A stretch of 44,337 bases of DNA, taken from contig NZ_CAXUSG020000023.1 in the NCBI RefSeq assembly GCF_964253915.1, positions 1 through 44,337 on the forward strand, in the 5' to 3' direction. Positions 7,467 to 15,578 of the stretch are shown here, piece after piece; position 1 is the stretch's first letter; each line of letters opens with the position of its first letter. The DNA is from Metarhizobium sp964253915. GTDB lineage: Bacteria; Pseudomonadota; Alphaproteobacteria; Rhizobiales; Rhizobiaceae. The position numbers were made by a program, and so were the translations under genes. Under the pieces are notes generated by a model that was not told the origin of the DNA, searched no databases, and was given only the letters and a program-made list of their open reading frames with translations.

Positions 7467-8470
7467 ATGACGAATTCAAAAGACCAGCCGAACACATTTG
7501 CATACGAACCCTCTTCCCTCCTCGCGGCCATCGTTTGAATCTTCCGACGACGCCATCGTCAGCAAAAGTCTTGAGGAGATTATCACCAGTTGGAACCGCG
7601 GCGCTGAGCGGATTTTCGGCTACTCTGCGATCGAGGTGATTGGCCAGCCCATAACCATATTAATACCGCCGGAGCGTCTGGATGAAGAGCCGGCAATCCT
7701 CGCCCGCGTCCAGTCTGGCGAGCGCGTCGATCATTTCGAGACCGTTCGTCGCCGCAAAGACGGTCAACTTATCGATATCTCCCTCACGATTTCGCCCATC
7801 CGGACTCCGGGCGGAATTATCGTAGGGGCTTCCAAGATTGCGCGTGACATCTCTGAGCGGCAGCGTGGACAAGAGCAACAATCCTTGCTCCTCCACGAGA
7901 TGAATTATCGGATCAAAAACCTGTTTGCACTTACTGGTGGACTACTGTCCCTCGCGGCCCGCGAAGCAGAAACTCCAGGGGATCTGGTTAAGTTGATGCG
8001 TGAGCGGCTAGTGGCTTTGGCCCGGGCTCACGATCTCACCCTGAGAAGCCACGAGGCGGATCCCGCTGCTGCAGGAACGATATCTCTTTTCGCATTGCTG
8101 GACGCCATGCCCGCACCCCATAAAACAGGAAATCTCGGATCACCATGGCGGGCGATGATGTCGAGTTTGCTGCACCGCATGTGACGAGCCTGGCGCTCTT
8201 GTTTCACGAATTTACCACCAACGCAGCCAAGTACGGCGCATTACAGACCGAAGAAGGTTTCATCGAGATCAGCACCCGGCCGCCGTGTGGACTGAACGGG
8301 GCGGCCCGCCCGTCCAATCACCCTCCCTGTCGCGTGGGTTTGGCAGCAAGCTCGAAACTACCCTTAAAACCAGCTTAGGTGCGACCATTATGCGGGAATG
8401 GCGTCCTGAGGGCCTCGTCATCACTGTTGTCTTCCCACGCTCGCTTTGTCATTCTGGGGAAGCCAGCTAA
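7467..8470 (+). pseudogene. PAS-HWE histidine kinase, disrupted by several frame breaks
   Basis: The pieces together describe a PAS domain (VSKSLEEIITSWNRGAERIF, then IRTPGGIIVGASKIARDISE) followed by an HWE/HisKA_2 kinase: H-box region LLLHEMNYRIKNLFALTGG, N-box LLFHEFTTNAAKYGAL, W-x-E motif VWTERGGPPV and C-terminal LETTLKTSLGATIMREW. No single frame covers them. A frame from ATG 7467 reads LLAAIV and hits TGA because of an extra T in 7534-7536; the PAS frame is then lost near 8130; and a third change, probably with a small deletion, falls near 8275. The canonical HRVKN motif also reads YRIKN. The gene is almost certainly inactive. It ends within 4 bp of the opposite sensor kinase. Confidence 0.85.
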
Positions 8471-10218
8471 ACTTCGTGATCGTTATTATCTGCACATTGC
8501 AGATCAAACGCCAACGAGACCTCCAGGCCTTCTGGAAGGTAATGTGAGATAACCTGCGCGTTGGCGGCAGTTGGAAATGCCCGTCGGATGAGCCTCGAGC
8601 CGAAGCCTTCTTTTTCGGGAGGTAGGACGGGAGGACCGTCGTGTTCACGCCATAAAAGGCTCACACGTCGTGTGTCACAGCTCCAGTTGATCGATATCAA
8701 CCCCTGCTCATCCCGGAGGGCTCCGTATTTGACAGCATTCGTTGACAGCTCATGGATAACCAGAGAAAGAGCCAGGGCGATATCGGGATCGACCCGGCAT
8801 TCCGGCCCGTTGATCGTTACGCGGTCAGCAACGACTGGCAGATGGGGCCGAAGGGTGCGCTCGACAATCGCCCTGATATCAGCACTTTGGTGTTCAGCGG
8901 CAAAGAGCAGGTCATAGGCGCTTCCTAAAGAGGCAAGGCGTTGAATGAACGAGTTGACCTGCAGCGGATAATTCTTGAACGTCTGCCGGGCGATCGCGCT
9001 GACAAGCGCCAGGGTATTTTTGACACGATGGGTCAGTTCCCGAGCGAGCAGGCTTCGTCGTTCTTCGGCAGCTTCCAGAACAAGCCGGCGTCGCTCGAGC
9101 TCGTCGAGAAGGGTATCAACGGATCCGCCGACAAGGCCGAGTTCTCCAAAATTCCCGGCCATGTTGGTTCTGACCGCTGTATCGCCTTGACGCCATTTCT
9201 CCATGACATCGACAATATGAGCTATCGGCCTCAGAATGAACCGGCTTCCGACAAGGGTCGCTGCGACGAAGGCCAACACAGCGCCCAGACTTAACATAAT
9301 TACGGCGGTGATAGTCAGGCGGTTGACCTCGGCAAAGGCTTCCTGCTGTGAGAACCCGGCGCTGATGTAAAGCTGGTTGGTTGCCGATATTGGAACGTAG
9401 CCCAGGATCCGTTCGGTGCCATCCTGACTTTTGACTTCCATGGTTCCGGGCTTATCGGAGGTAATCAAATGCTGGTAAGGATCCGGTATGCGCGTACCGA
9501 CAAAACGTTCAGGGTAAGGGTTACGGGCCAATATAACGCCGTTATGGTCGGCAATCGTCACCGCCCCGCCGCGTGCAACGCCGCGCTCAATGATCCGCGC
9601 CTGAAGCCAATCGAGACGGATACCGGTTGCGATGACGCCCACGAGCTTGTCATCGTTGTATACCGACAGTGCGACAGGAAGGACGGGAACGCCAGTCAAC
9701 TTGCTGACTGTGTATCCGTCAACAACAAGGTCTTTGGCAGCAAGGCCGTCTTGAACGTAGGAACGATCTGAGAAGTCTGTGCCGGAGGCATTGCCCTGGC
9801 TGTCGCATACCAGCTTGCCCTTGGTGTCGATCAATAGGATGGCGCCTGTGGAAGTGAGCCGGGTGGCAACGCGACTCAGGGCTTCGCCGCAGGCCTTTGC
9901 GTCCATTTCAACAACTGCGGGAAGCGCCGATACCGCAATCAGCAGGCTACGCGATCCCTCAAGAATGCGCTCGACTTCCGAAGCGGTCATGCGGGCCGCT
10001 GCTGCAGCTTCACTATGGATCTCAGCCGAACGCCGTTCGCGACTTGCAAATTCGTTATAGGCCAAAAGCCCGATGGCCGGCAAAAGGGCAGTGGCTGCCA
10101 CTGCCATCAGTCTTTTTCTCACGCGTCCTGTTCCCCGTCTGGCCCCACCATCCGAACCGACCGGAACTTGGGCTTGACCTACCGGTGAGAGGTCATCCTC
10201 AGTCGGGACAATTCGCAT
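8467..10218 (-). CDS. Membrane sensor histidine kinase, dCache-HAMP-HWE/HisKA_2
   Basis: A 583-residue sensor kinase. After a basic N-terminus a membrane span lies at about residues 37-55; a periplasmic double-Cache-like region follows (conserved GTDFSDRSYVQDGL and GVPVLPVALSVY); a second span is at about 303-328; then a HAMP region (FILRPIAHIVDVM) and an HWE/HisKA_2 kinase with ELTHRVKNTLALVSAIA, N-box HELSTNAVKYGAL, W-x-E (LLWREHDGPPV) and GFGSRLI. Such kinases often signal to receiver-only regulators or to PhyR in the general stress response; the partner here is unknown. Its 3' end touches the disrupted PAS-HWE kinase, and the DUF2382 genes are divergent. Confidence 0.9.
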   Translation of the reverse strand: MRIVPTEDDLSPVGQAQVPVGSDGGARRGTGRVRKRLMAVAATALLPAIGLLAYNEFASRERRSAEIHSEAAAAARMTASEVERILEGSRSLLIAVSALPAVVEMDAKACGEALSRVATRLTSTGAILLIDTKGKLVCDSQGNASGTDFSDRSYVQDGLAAKDLVVDGYTVSKLTGVPVLPVALSVYNDDKLVGVIATGIRLDWLQARIIERGVARGGAVTIADHNGVILARNPYPERFVGTRIPDPYQHLITSDKPGTMEVKSQDGTERILGYVPISATNQLYISAGFSQQEAFAEVNRLTITAVIMLSLGAVLAFVAATLVGSRFILRPIAHIVDVMEKWRQGDTAVRTNMAGNFGELGLVGGSVDTLLDELERRRLVLEAAEERRSLLARELTHRVKNTLALVSAIARQTFKNYPLQVNSFIQRLASLGSAYDLLFAAEHQSADIRAIVERTLRPHLPVVADRVTINGPECRVDPDIALALSLVIHELSTNAVKYGALRDEQGLISINWSCDTRRVSLLWREHDGPPVLPPEKEGFGSRLIRRAFPTAANAQVISHYLPEGLEVSLAFDLQCADNNDHEV

Positions 10219-10405
10219 GAACCAACAATAGGCATGATCAATATATTTTACGAAAAATCAATTCGATGGATTGAACGCAAAAGGTCACGGTTCATTCGTT
10301 CCGATATCGGCGTCCCATTCGAAAGGAAAAACTTTTTGGGTGAAGGCAAATCGAAAAGGATCCGGAACGCATTCGAAGCCGGAGCATTTCGAACGGACTT
10401 ACTGC

Positions 10406-10431
10406 GGAACCATTTTCTCGGTCTTTTCGTT
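10406..10431 (+). promoter_or_regulatory. EcfG (general stress sigma) promoter for the DUF2382 operon
   Basis: GGAAC at 10406-10410 and CGTT at 10428-10431 are separated by 17 nt, a perfect match to the GGAAC-N16/17-CGTT consensus. Transcription would start about 30 nt before the first DUF2382 gene. Genes of this family are frequent members of EcfG regulons. Confidence 0.75.
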
Positions 10432-10469
10432 TCGGCCACGCAATCGTCTGGAACGACCTGGTGACGCGA

Positions 10470-10862
10470 ATGGACAAAATTCAACGTGTTGAAGAACAGC
10501 TTGAAGTGGCCAAACGCCGTGTCAGCGACGGACAAGTCAAAGTTCGCACGAAAACAGAGTTGGACCACGAGACTGTCGAGCAGGATCTCAAACAGGTGAC
10601 GGCGAGCATTGAACGTATACCGATCGGCCTCGAAGTGGATGAATTCCCCCAGATTCGGACCGAGGGAGATACCACTATTGTACCCATCTGCGAGGAACGC
10701 GTCATCGTCGAAAAGCGGCTGGTCCTCGTTGAAGAAATACGGATCAAGCGCGAGATCACGGTTCAGCGTGAGCGCGTCCCGATCAGCCTTCGCAAACAAA
10801 AGTTTGTGGTTGAGCGCATTTACCCCAACAGCAAGGAGCACACCCATGACACAGACCTATAG
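10470..10862 (+). CDS. DUF2382 (YsnF/AvaK-type) stress protein, short form
   Basis: A 130-residue protein consisting mainly of one DUF2382 domain: EEQLEVAKRRVSDGQVKV at the front and the repeated RVIVEKRLVLVEEIRIKREI and VQRERVPISLRKQKFVVE patterns. These are alternating charged beta repeats typical of YsnF; the biochemical role is unknown, but members are stress induced. Starts at ATG 10470 or GTG 10461 in the same frame are both possible. Its 3' end overlaps the next gene by 17 bp, so translation may be coupled. The upstream EcfG promoter makes general stress control likely. Confidence 0.85.
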   Translation: MDKIQRVEEQLEVAKRRVSDGQVKVRTKTELDHETVEQDLKQVTASIERIPIGLEVDEFPQIRTEGDTTIVPICEERVIVEKRLVLVEEIRIKREITVQRERVPISLRKQKFVVERIYPNSKEHTHDTDL

Positions 10863-11745
10863 CGATACAACATCCAGCTATGTCTCCGGTAACGCAGCCT
10901 CGACGCTGACCGCATTTTTCGACAATCGCTCCGAGGCGGAGGCTGCCATTACCCGCCTTCGCGACGCTGGCATCGCGCAAGCCAACTTGCGCCTGGTCCC
11001 CGGCTATGAAGCCGATCGTACAGATGCACCTCCGCCGGAAAGCCGGACAGGGTTCTGGGCGGCGCTGGAAGACTTCTTCTTTCCCGATGAGGATCGCGAG
11101 GTTTACAGCGAAGGCCTGCGCCGCGGCGGCTTCCTTGTCACCGTCAGTGGTGTCGATGACGGCTCCTACGAGACTGTCCGGGACATTCTCGACGATGAAG
11201 GCAGCATCAACCTTGACGAGCGTGCCGATACCTGGCGGGCGGAGGGATGGAATGGCTCCCATTCGAGCTCGGCCACGACAGGGTCTGACCGAATTGATAT
11301 CGCCACGCAGGCGGCGCTCCGCAACCAGACCGGCGGCAACGAGGAAACGATCCCGGTCGTGGAGGAAAATCTGCGCGTTGGCAAAAGGGATGTAAATGCC
11401 GGCAGCGTCAAGGTCAGGGCCTACACTGTGGAAAATCCCGTAAATGAAAGCCTCACACTCCGTGACGAAAATGTCACCATTGAGAGACGAAATGTCGACC
11501 GGCCGCTTACCGACGCGGACCGTGCTTTCGAAGAACGGACAATTTCTGCCGAGGAGCATCACGAGGAAGCCGTGGTGTCGAAGGAAGCCCGGGTCGTTGA
11601 AGAAATCGGCATCAAGAAAACCGAAGCCGAACGCACTGAAGAAATCAACGAAACCGTACGCCATACCGAGGTCGAAATCGAAGATAAACGCGGCCTGAGC
11701 CAAGGTCAGTCTCAGTTTGGGCAGTCTCAGAGCCAGCGCAGCTAA
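10846..11745 (+). CDS. DUF2382 protein with N-terminal general stress protein 17M-like domain
   Basis: A 299-residue acidic, soluble protein. Residues about 18-115 look like the general-stress-protein-17M (YflT-like) domain (STLTAFFDNRSEAEAAITRL, GGFLVTVSGVDDGSYE). A linker follows, and the C-terminal half from about residue 165 is a DUF2382 domain with two repeat-like strands (VVEENLRVGKRDVNAGSVKV; LRDENVTIERRNVDRPL) and EEIGIKKTEAERTEEINETV. The last residues are a Gln/Ser-rich tail. No enzymatic motif is visible. The start is ATG 10846 with AAGGAG 8 nt upstream, overlapping the preceding DUF2382 gene by 17 bp. A strong terminator follows. Confidence 0.9.
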   Translation: MTQTYSDTTSSYVSGNAASTLTAFFDNRSEAEAAITRLRDAGIAQANLRLVPGYEADRTDAPPPESRTGFWAALEDFFFPDEDREVYSEGLRRGGFLVTVSGVDDGSYETVRDILDDEGSINLDERADTWRAEGWNGSHSSSATTGSDRIDIATQAALRNQTGGNEETIPVVEENLRVGKRDVNAGSVKVRAYTVENPVNESLTLRDENVTIERRNVDRPLTDADRAFEERTISAEEHHEEAVVSKEARVVEEIGIKKTEAERTEEINETVRHTEVEIEDKRGLSQGQSQFGQSQSQRS

Positions 11746-11754
11746 TTTAGCTTG

Positions 11755-11785
11755 TGAAACGCACCGTCAACCGCGGTGCGTTTCA
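11755..11785 (+). terminator. Intrinsic terminator after the DUF2382 operon
   Basis: Perfect 12-bp arms (TGAAACGCACCG and CGGTGCGTTTCA) surround a 7-nt loop, 9 nt after the stop codon, and are followed by a short T-containing stretch. It closes the two-gene stress operon. Confidence 0.8.
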
Positions 11786-11846
11786 TATTGACTTAGTCGT
11801 TCCCTTTGCCATTTCACCCCGTGTTGAAGAATGAGGTGAAGGACAT

Positions 11847-12065
11847 ATGGACGAAAGAACTGCGCCAGAGAAAGATTTTCGTCGTATCGGCCACGACATG
11901 CGCAATGCCCTGCACTCCATTTCCGCTGGCATGGGCATCATCAGCAAAACCAACACGGATCCAGGCTTGGCCCCTATTATCGATTTGATGGCGGAAGCTG
12001 TTGAGAACATGCGTTGCCTCGTCAGCGAACTTAATCCTTCCTCAAACCCCGCTCTTGATAATTAG
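11847..12065 (+). CDS. Mini-protein resembling an isolated histidine-kinase DHp helix
   Basis: A 72-residue protein whose central part, FRRIGHDMRNALHSISAGMG, looks like the H-box of HisKA-type sensor kinases (H-D/E-x-R-N-x-L), with His16 as the candidate phosphorylation site. A second helix with LIDLMAEAVENMRCLVSEL follows. There is no ATPase domain, membrane span or receiver. It could be a small phosphotransfer or dimerisation module, a decoy for response regulators, or the remnant of a larger kinase. The start ATG 11847 is preceded by GGTGAAGGA. It lies between the DUF2382 operon and the convergent ATP synthase zeta gene. Confidence 0.6.
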   Translation: MDERTAPEKDFRRIGHDMRNALHSISAGMGIISKTNTDPGLAPIIDLMAEAVENMRCLVSELNPSSNPALDN

Positions 12066-12071
12066 ACCGTC

Positions 12072-12383
12072 TCACCGTCCTTCGTACATATCCCTGGCAA
12101 CATCCTTGAGAAGTGAGGTCATGCGACAACGGAGGTCGGCATCGAGAACCTCCACGCCGGCGGCATCGAAGTCGCGACGTAGTCGGGCAAAGACGCCGTC
12201 CGGATCGGCGATATCGGCGGTGGTAAGTTCGCGGGCATAAGCCTGTGCGTCGTCCCGGCGCATGGTGGCCGCGGCCCAAAGGCCAATCAGCGCGTTGCGA
12301 CGCGCCTGCGCCTTGAACATGAATTCCTGATCATAAGCGAACTTGTCCTCAAGCGCGCGGGCACGCTTCAGCAAAGCAGTCAT
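12072..12383 (-). CDS. ATP synthase zeta subunit (DUF1476), F1 inhibitor
   Basis: A 103-residue helical protein of the DUF1476 family, the zeta subunit that in alphaproteobacteria such as Paracoccus binds F1 and blocks ATP hydrolysis while allowing synthesis. Typical stretches are RARALEDKFAYDQEFMFKAQ near the N-terminus, ARRNALIGLWAA and the C-terminal MTSLLKDVARDMYE. The length and N-terminal inhibitory region look normal. The start ATG 12383 has GGGGA 6 nt upstream. The gene is usually found away from the atp operon, as here. It could be an extra copy; this cannot be judged from the window. Confidence 0.9.
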   Translation of the reverse strand: MTALLKRARALEDKFAYDQEFMFKAQARRNALIGLWAAATMRRDDAQAYARELTTADIADPDGVFARLRRDFDAAGVEVLDADLRCRMTSLLKDVARDMYEGR

Positions 12384-12581
12384 GTTTAATCCCCGTTTAG
12401 ATCGATTTTATACCCCAGCCGTTTTTCCCCTGGCCGCGAGTAACCTTATAGATCAGGAGTTTTAAAGAACCGGGCAACGGGAAGGGCTAATAAACGGTCA
12501 AAACACCTTACACTTGTGTTTTGTATATTTTCGCTTCACGACGTTAGGCTGGCGCAAGTGAAACTGCCGTATGCGAATGTC

Positions 12582-12854
12582 ATGAGATACATCCTCCCTG
12601 CTGCGACCTTACTGGCAATTCTGACTCCCGACGACGGGGATCAACAGGCCGTTGCACCCCAAAGTCCCGCAGTTGCCGTAGTGCGATCTAATGCTTCCGT
12701 TGATAACCGGGGCGCAGCAGCCTGTTTACACGTTTTCTCCGAGCCTGATCCTTACGCGGCGGCCCTTTTGGATCGTGTCTCTCAAGGTTTTCAACCGGCG
12801 CACTGCCATGAGAAAAACGCAGATGTCCAGCCTTCACGGCTGGAGTCGATGTAA
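12582..12854 (+). CDS. Small hypothetical, possibly exported protein
   Basis: A possible 90-residue protein. From ATG 12582 the N-terminus reads MRYILPAATLLAILTPDDG, resembling a short signal peptide or anchor, followed by an Ala/Val-rich segment and a polar C-terminus with two Cys. I do not recognise a family. The frame is open further upstream to an ATG at 12516. No convincing ribosome site precedes either start, and the last codons overlap a hairpin, so the call is weak. It may be non-coding. Confidence 0.3.
   Translation: MRYILPAATLLAILTPDDGDQQAVAPQSPAVAVVRSNASVDNRGAAACLHVFSEPDPYAAALLDRVSQGFQPAHCHEKNADVQPSRLESM
12826..12844 (-). terminator. Candidate terminator for the diguanylate cyclase gene
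   Basis: A 7-bp stem (TCCAGCC and GGCTGGA) with a 5-nt loop. Read on the minus strand it lies about 35 nt after the stop of the diguanylate cyclase and is followed within 10 nt by a run of five T. Confidence 0.45.
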
Positions 12855-12878
12855 AAAGGCTTCGCGTTCGGGGCAAGA

Positions 12879-14030
12879 TCAGGTCGGCTCGGTCACGGCG
12901 GTACGGTTACGGCCGCTACGCTTGGCGCGGTAGAGAGCGATATCCGCCTTTTCGCATAACGTATGCAGGCTTTCGAAAGGTTCTGCCATGGCGATTCCGA
13001 TACTTACCGTGGCGTGGAGGTCCGGTTCGTCGAACCGAGTATTGGCGAGAGCCAGCCGGATCGTCTCGGCGACCTCCCTTGCGGCCGGTGCGGTCAAGTT
13101 CTCCAGGAGAACCGCGAATTCCTCTCCCCCTATACGCCCTGCGACATTTCGATCTGACACGCCCAAGCGCAGGATCTCACCAAATTTTTCGATGACACGG
13201 TCACCGGTAGCGTGTCCAAAACGGTCGTTGATAAGCTTGAAGTGATCCAGGTCGAAAAGCAGAAATGCCACTTCGTGGCGCCGCTTCTGGCTGCGTTCCA
13301 AAGCCAGCTTGGCCCGCTCGTTAAAGCCACGTCGGTTATGCACCTGCGACAGAGGGTCGATTTCGGCGATGGTATTGGCTGCCTCAACTGTATCACGCAT
13401 GAGTACCATCAAAAGCGTCAAGGCTATCGCGATGAGCAGGATTGCGCTCAAGGACTGCGAGAACAGCGCATATTTGCTGTCCAGGTATTGTGAGGCGGTG
13501 GACCCGGAATTCAACCATATAGCCACAACTGATTTTACGATGAAAGAGGCTGCCAAAGCACCGAAGAGGCCGGTCAGGATATGTTCCAGCCCACCATTTG
13601 AGCGGGAACTGGCAATGATCATCGCGCACAAGCCCATCGCGACTGCAAACGGTAGCTGGTAAAGCAACTCATAGGGCATCGTATTACGCGCACCACCCCA
13701 GATCGCCCCCCGAACGATGAGAGACAGGACGAAGGACGCGATCAGAAGCCAGTTGCTGACCGGCTGTTTATAGTAAACGGACAGACCTTTCGCCATGAAA
13801 TGAAAGGCCAATGTGAAGCTTGCGAAGTTGGTAGCCGTAAAAACGGCAGGGTAGGGGGTCAGCCAAACCAGCAGTTCGCTGACCGGCGTCAGGATGCCGG
13901 TGCCATAGCTCACCGCGAACCAACCTGCATCTCCCTTTGTGTTCCTTCGAATAGAAACCAGGGTGAAGGCTATGGTGAAAAGTGTTGCCACCGCCACATT
14001 GACGATGGTCTGGTGCAATGCACTCTCCAT
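12879..14030 (-). CDS. Membrane-bound diguanylate cyclase (GGDEF)
   Basis: A protein of 383 residues. The N-terminal half holds about six hydrophobic spans (for example VNVAVATLFTIAFTLVSI and YLDSKYALFSQSLSAILLIA ahead of a last span) with no recognised ligand domain. The C-terminal half is a complete GGDEF domain: DPLSQVHNRRGFNERA, LLFDLDHFKLINDRFGH, the active-site variant RIGGEEFAVLL and the end motif KADIALYRAKRSGRN. GGEEF is an active form, so synthesis of c-di-GMP from two GTP is likely; an inhibitory I-site RxxD five residues before GGEEF is not evident (VAGR precedes it). I chose ATG 14030 because GGTGGGGA lies just upstream and the first span follows; ATG 14093 is in frame. Confidence 0.88.
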   Translation of the reverse strand: MESALHQTIVNVAVATLFTIAFTLVSIRRNTKGDAGWFAVSYGTGILTPVSELLVWLTPYPAVFTATNFASFTLAFHFMAKGLSVYYKQPVSNWLLIASFVLSLIVRGAIWGGARNTMPYELLYQLPFAVAMGLCAMIIASSRSNGGLEHILTGLFGALAASFIVKSVVAIWLNSGSTASQYLDSKYALFSQSLSAILLIAIALTLLMVLMRDTVEAANTIAEIDPLSQVHNRRGFNERAKLALERSQKRRHEVAFLLFDLDHFKLINDRFGHATGDRVIEKFGEILRLGVSDRNVAGRIGGEEFAVLLENLTAPAAREVAETIRLALANTRFDEPDLHATVSIGIAMAEPFESLHTLCEKADIALYRAKRSGRNRTAVTEPT

Positions 14031-14326
14031 TCCCCACCCTATGGCCGCGGTGAGCCGCTTGTTGCCTGTCACTTCATTTAGGTTTGGTTGCAAATATTCA
14101 CAGGAAGCTATTCGGTTTCAAGCATGTCTCAAACGAACAACATGCCGGTCACCAGGTCCAGCCTCATTTCTCAACGCAACTTTTTCATATCAGGCTACCA
14201 CCGACAGCACGCGGCACTTTAATTTGGGTCAAATTTGATGAAATGCGCTTAAACTCCCGGTGGAAGCTAGCCTTATACCAAAAGCAGGCAGGCCGACGGG
14301 TACCCGCGCCGCCGAGAGGAGCGATT

Positions 14327-14512
14327 TCATCCGTGCTCTCTTAGCATCCGCGCCTCCGCTTCCAGGATTTGCGCCACATCCTCAAGGCTCATGTGGGATG
14401 CGCATAGGTGAATGGCACATTCAAGGAAATGCAAGGATGAGCGCCGCAAGTAGGCCTCCCGCTGCGTCTCGGACGTTTGGGAGATATGGCGATAAGGATC
14501 TTCATCTGACAT
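14327..14512 (-). CDS. Small hypothetical protein (61 aa) with EcfG-type promoter
   Basis: A 61-residue soluble helical protein. It begins MSDEDPYRHISQTSETQREA and ends EAEARMLREHG, and I do not recognise a family. It is accepted because GGAGG lies about 8 nt before ATG 14512 and an EcfG-like promoter at 14537-14561 would start transcription about 18 nt upstream. Two Cys and several His are present in the middle (CAIHLCASHM) but do not form a known metal motif. Likely a general stress gene by regulation. Confidence 0.65.
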   Translation of the reverse strand: MSDEDPYRHISQTSETQREAYLRRSSLHFLECAIHLCASHMSLEDVAQILEAEARMLREHG

Positions 14513-14536
14513 GTTTTTGCCTCCGGGACGAAATAC

Positions 14537-14561
14537 AACTTTCCTAGCAAAGAGAGGTTCC
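14537..14561 (-). promoter_or_regulatory. Candidate EcfG promoter for the 61-aa gene
   Basis: On the minus strand the sequence is GGAAC, 16 nt, AGTT. It matches GGAAC-N16-CGTT except for the first -10 base. The predicted start of transcription near 14530 leaves a leader of about 18 nt containing the GGAGG ribosome site, a sensible arrangement. Confidence 0.55.
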
Positions 14562-14896
14562 CCTAGCGGCTGATCAACGCTGGAACACAAGGCTTTAGCA
14601 GTTCATATAACGATCCATGCTTTGCAGTCGGCGAAAATTCGTGGCTTCTCGGAACCGGTCGCACTGTTTGTTGTTACGGATTGCACGAGATGCTGATTGG
14701 CGTTCGAAAAACGTTAGTGTCGACAACCGGTCTAAAAAACTTCGATTCAAGATCAGGCGTTGTCGATAGTGGAACCGCAACTGGTGCGGCTCAAATTATC
14801 CGGGCAGACCGTCCAAGTTCAACCCGCCGCTTCTTGGTTGTTGCTCCGTTCGGTGGGCGGGCGTCTGGGCAACCAGGCGCCCATTTACTTTATAGG
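14562..14896. other. Intergenic stretch without a recognised gene
   Basis: About 335 bases between the 61-aa gene's promoter and the broken DUF6894 gene. Reading frames on both strands here lack ribosome sites and have no recognisable motifs. I see no repeat, promoter or terminator that I can support. Confidence 0.4.
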
Positions 14897-15177
14897 TCAG
14901 GAAAGGCGAGGATAGCTGAGGAGCCGGTGCAGGTATTCGATCGGCGGGTTTTCCTCAAGCTGGAACGCGACGCGGGCGATTACCGATCCTTGACTGCTGT
15001 AGCCCAGTAGGGCGAGCTCTTCGCCTGTACGATGTGCCGTTTCTATAGCCTGAAGCCACTGCAAAACAATGTGACGGGCCTCGGCCTGGGCGGCTCGAGG
15101 CGCAGCCCTTCGCTCGCCATTTCAGCCAGAACGTTGCGCGCCTCGGTGGCTGCGGCAGCCTCATTCGGAAACTCCAT
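14897..15177 (-). pseudogene. Broken DUF6894 gene, copy 3
   Basis: From ATG 15177 the minus strand reads MEFPNEAAAATEARNVLAEM and then ASEGL, which matches the middle of the two DUF6894 proteins in this window (DLPDEAAAIAEARIILGEM, GDGL). That frame ends at TAG 15043. The next frame continues with ELALLGYSSQGSVIARVAF and QLEENPP, which resembles the C-terminal strands of the family, and ends at 14897. The N-terminal strand is missing because the preceding lipoprotein gene stops 2 nt before the ATG. So the copy is both truncated at the front and frameshifted. Confidence 0.5.
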
Positions 15178-15179
15178 TG

Positions 15180-15578
15180 TTACAGATTCCGAAGCTTATA
15201 GATCTCTGGGAACGGCTGATAACGGATACCCGGCAGGTCGCAGCTCGGATGGCCTTCCCAAGCATAACGAATGACGTTGTTGCTCATATCCAGGAACCAG
15301 TCCTTGCGACCGGTGTATGCGCCGAAGGAGTTCTTGGCGTTCCCCTTGATGCAAATATTGCCCGTGGTGGTTGATCCAGCTGGGATGAAGTAGGAGATCT
15401 CCGCGTCCATGATCGAGTAGGGATCTTTGAGAACCCGGCGCGCGCCTTCGATGATCGCTGCTTTTTCGGCCGCGGTCGCCGGGCGTTGCTTGGTCAAGCG
15501 GTCCTGCCACATGGCGCCGGTTTGGCAGGATGAGATGAGGGTTGCGGCTGCGAGCAAGGCCAAGAGTTGTTTCGGCAC
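15180..15578 (-). CDS. Putative outer-membrane or periplasmic lipoprotein
   Basis: A protein of 132 residues if translated from GTG 15578. The N-terminus has a lipoprotein signal (KQLLALLAAATLISSC) with Cys at about residue 19 as the lipidation site. The mature part reads DRLTKQRPATAAEKAAI, DPYSIMDAEISYF and GNICIKGNAKNSFGAYTGRK, a pattern seen in small rhizobial lipoproteins of unknown function. The frame stays open upstream to an ATG at 15677, but the signal peptide would then be internal, so the GTG with AGGT upstream is preferred. It is followed immediately by the broken DUF6894 gene. Confidence 0.65.
   Translation of the reverse strand: MPKQLLALLAAATLISSCQTGAMWQDRLTKQRPATAAEKAAIIEGARRVLKDPYSIMDAEISYFIPAGSTTTGNICIKGNAKNSFGAYTGRKDWFLDMSNNVIRYAWEGHPSCDLPGIRYQPFPEIYKLRNL

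Noticed and set aside
10274..10302. Possible EcfG promoter for the dCache-HWE kinase
   Set aside because: GGAAC and CGTT are present on the minus strand but 20 nt apart, outside the 16-17 nt spacing.
10248..11703. Two long minus-strand frames opposite the DUF2382 genes
   Set aside because: They mirror the repeated codons of the DUF2382 proteins; the plus strand has promoter, ribosome sites and terminator.
14595..15010. Short frames on both strands upstream of the DUF6894 remnant
   Set aside because: No ribosome sites, unusual composition, no recognisable motif.
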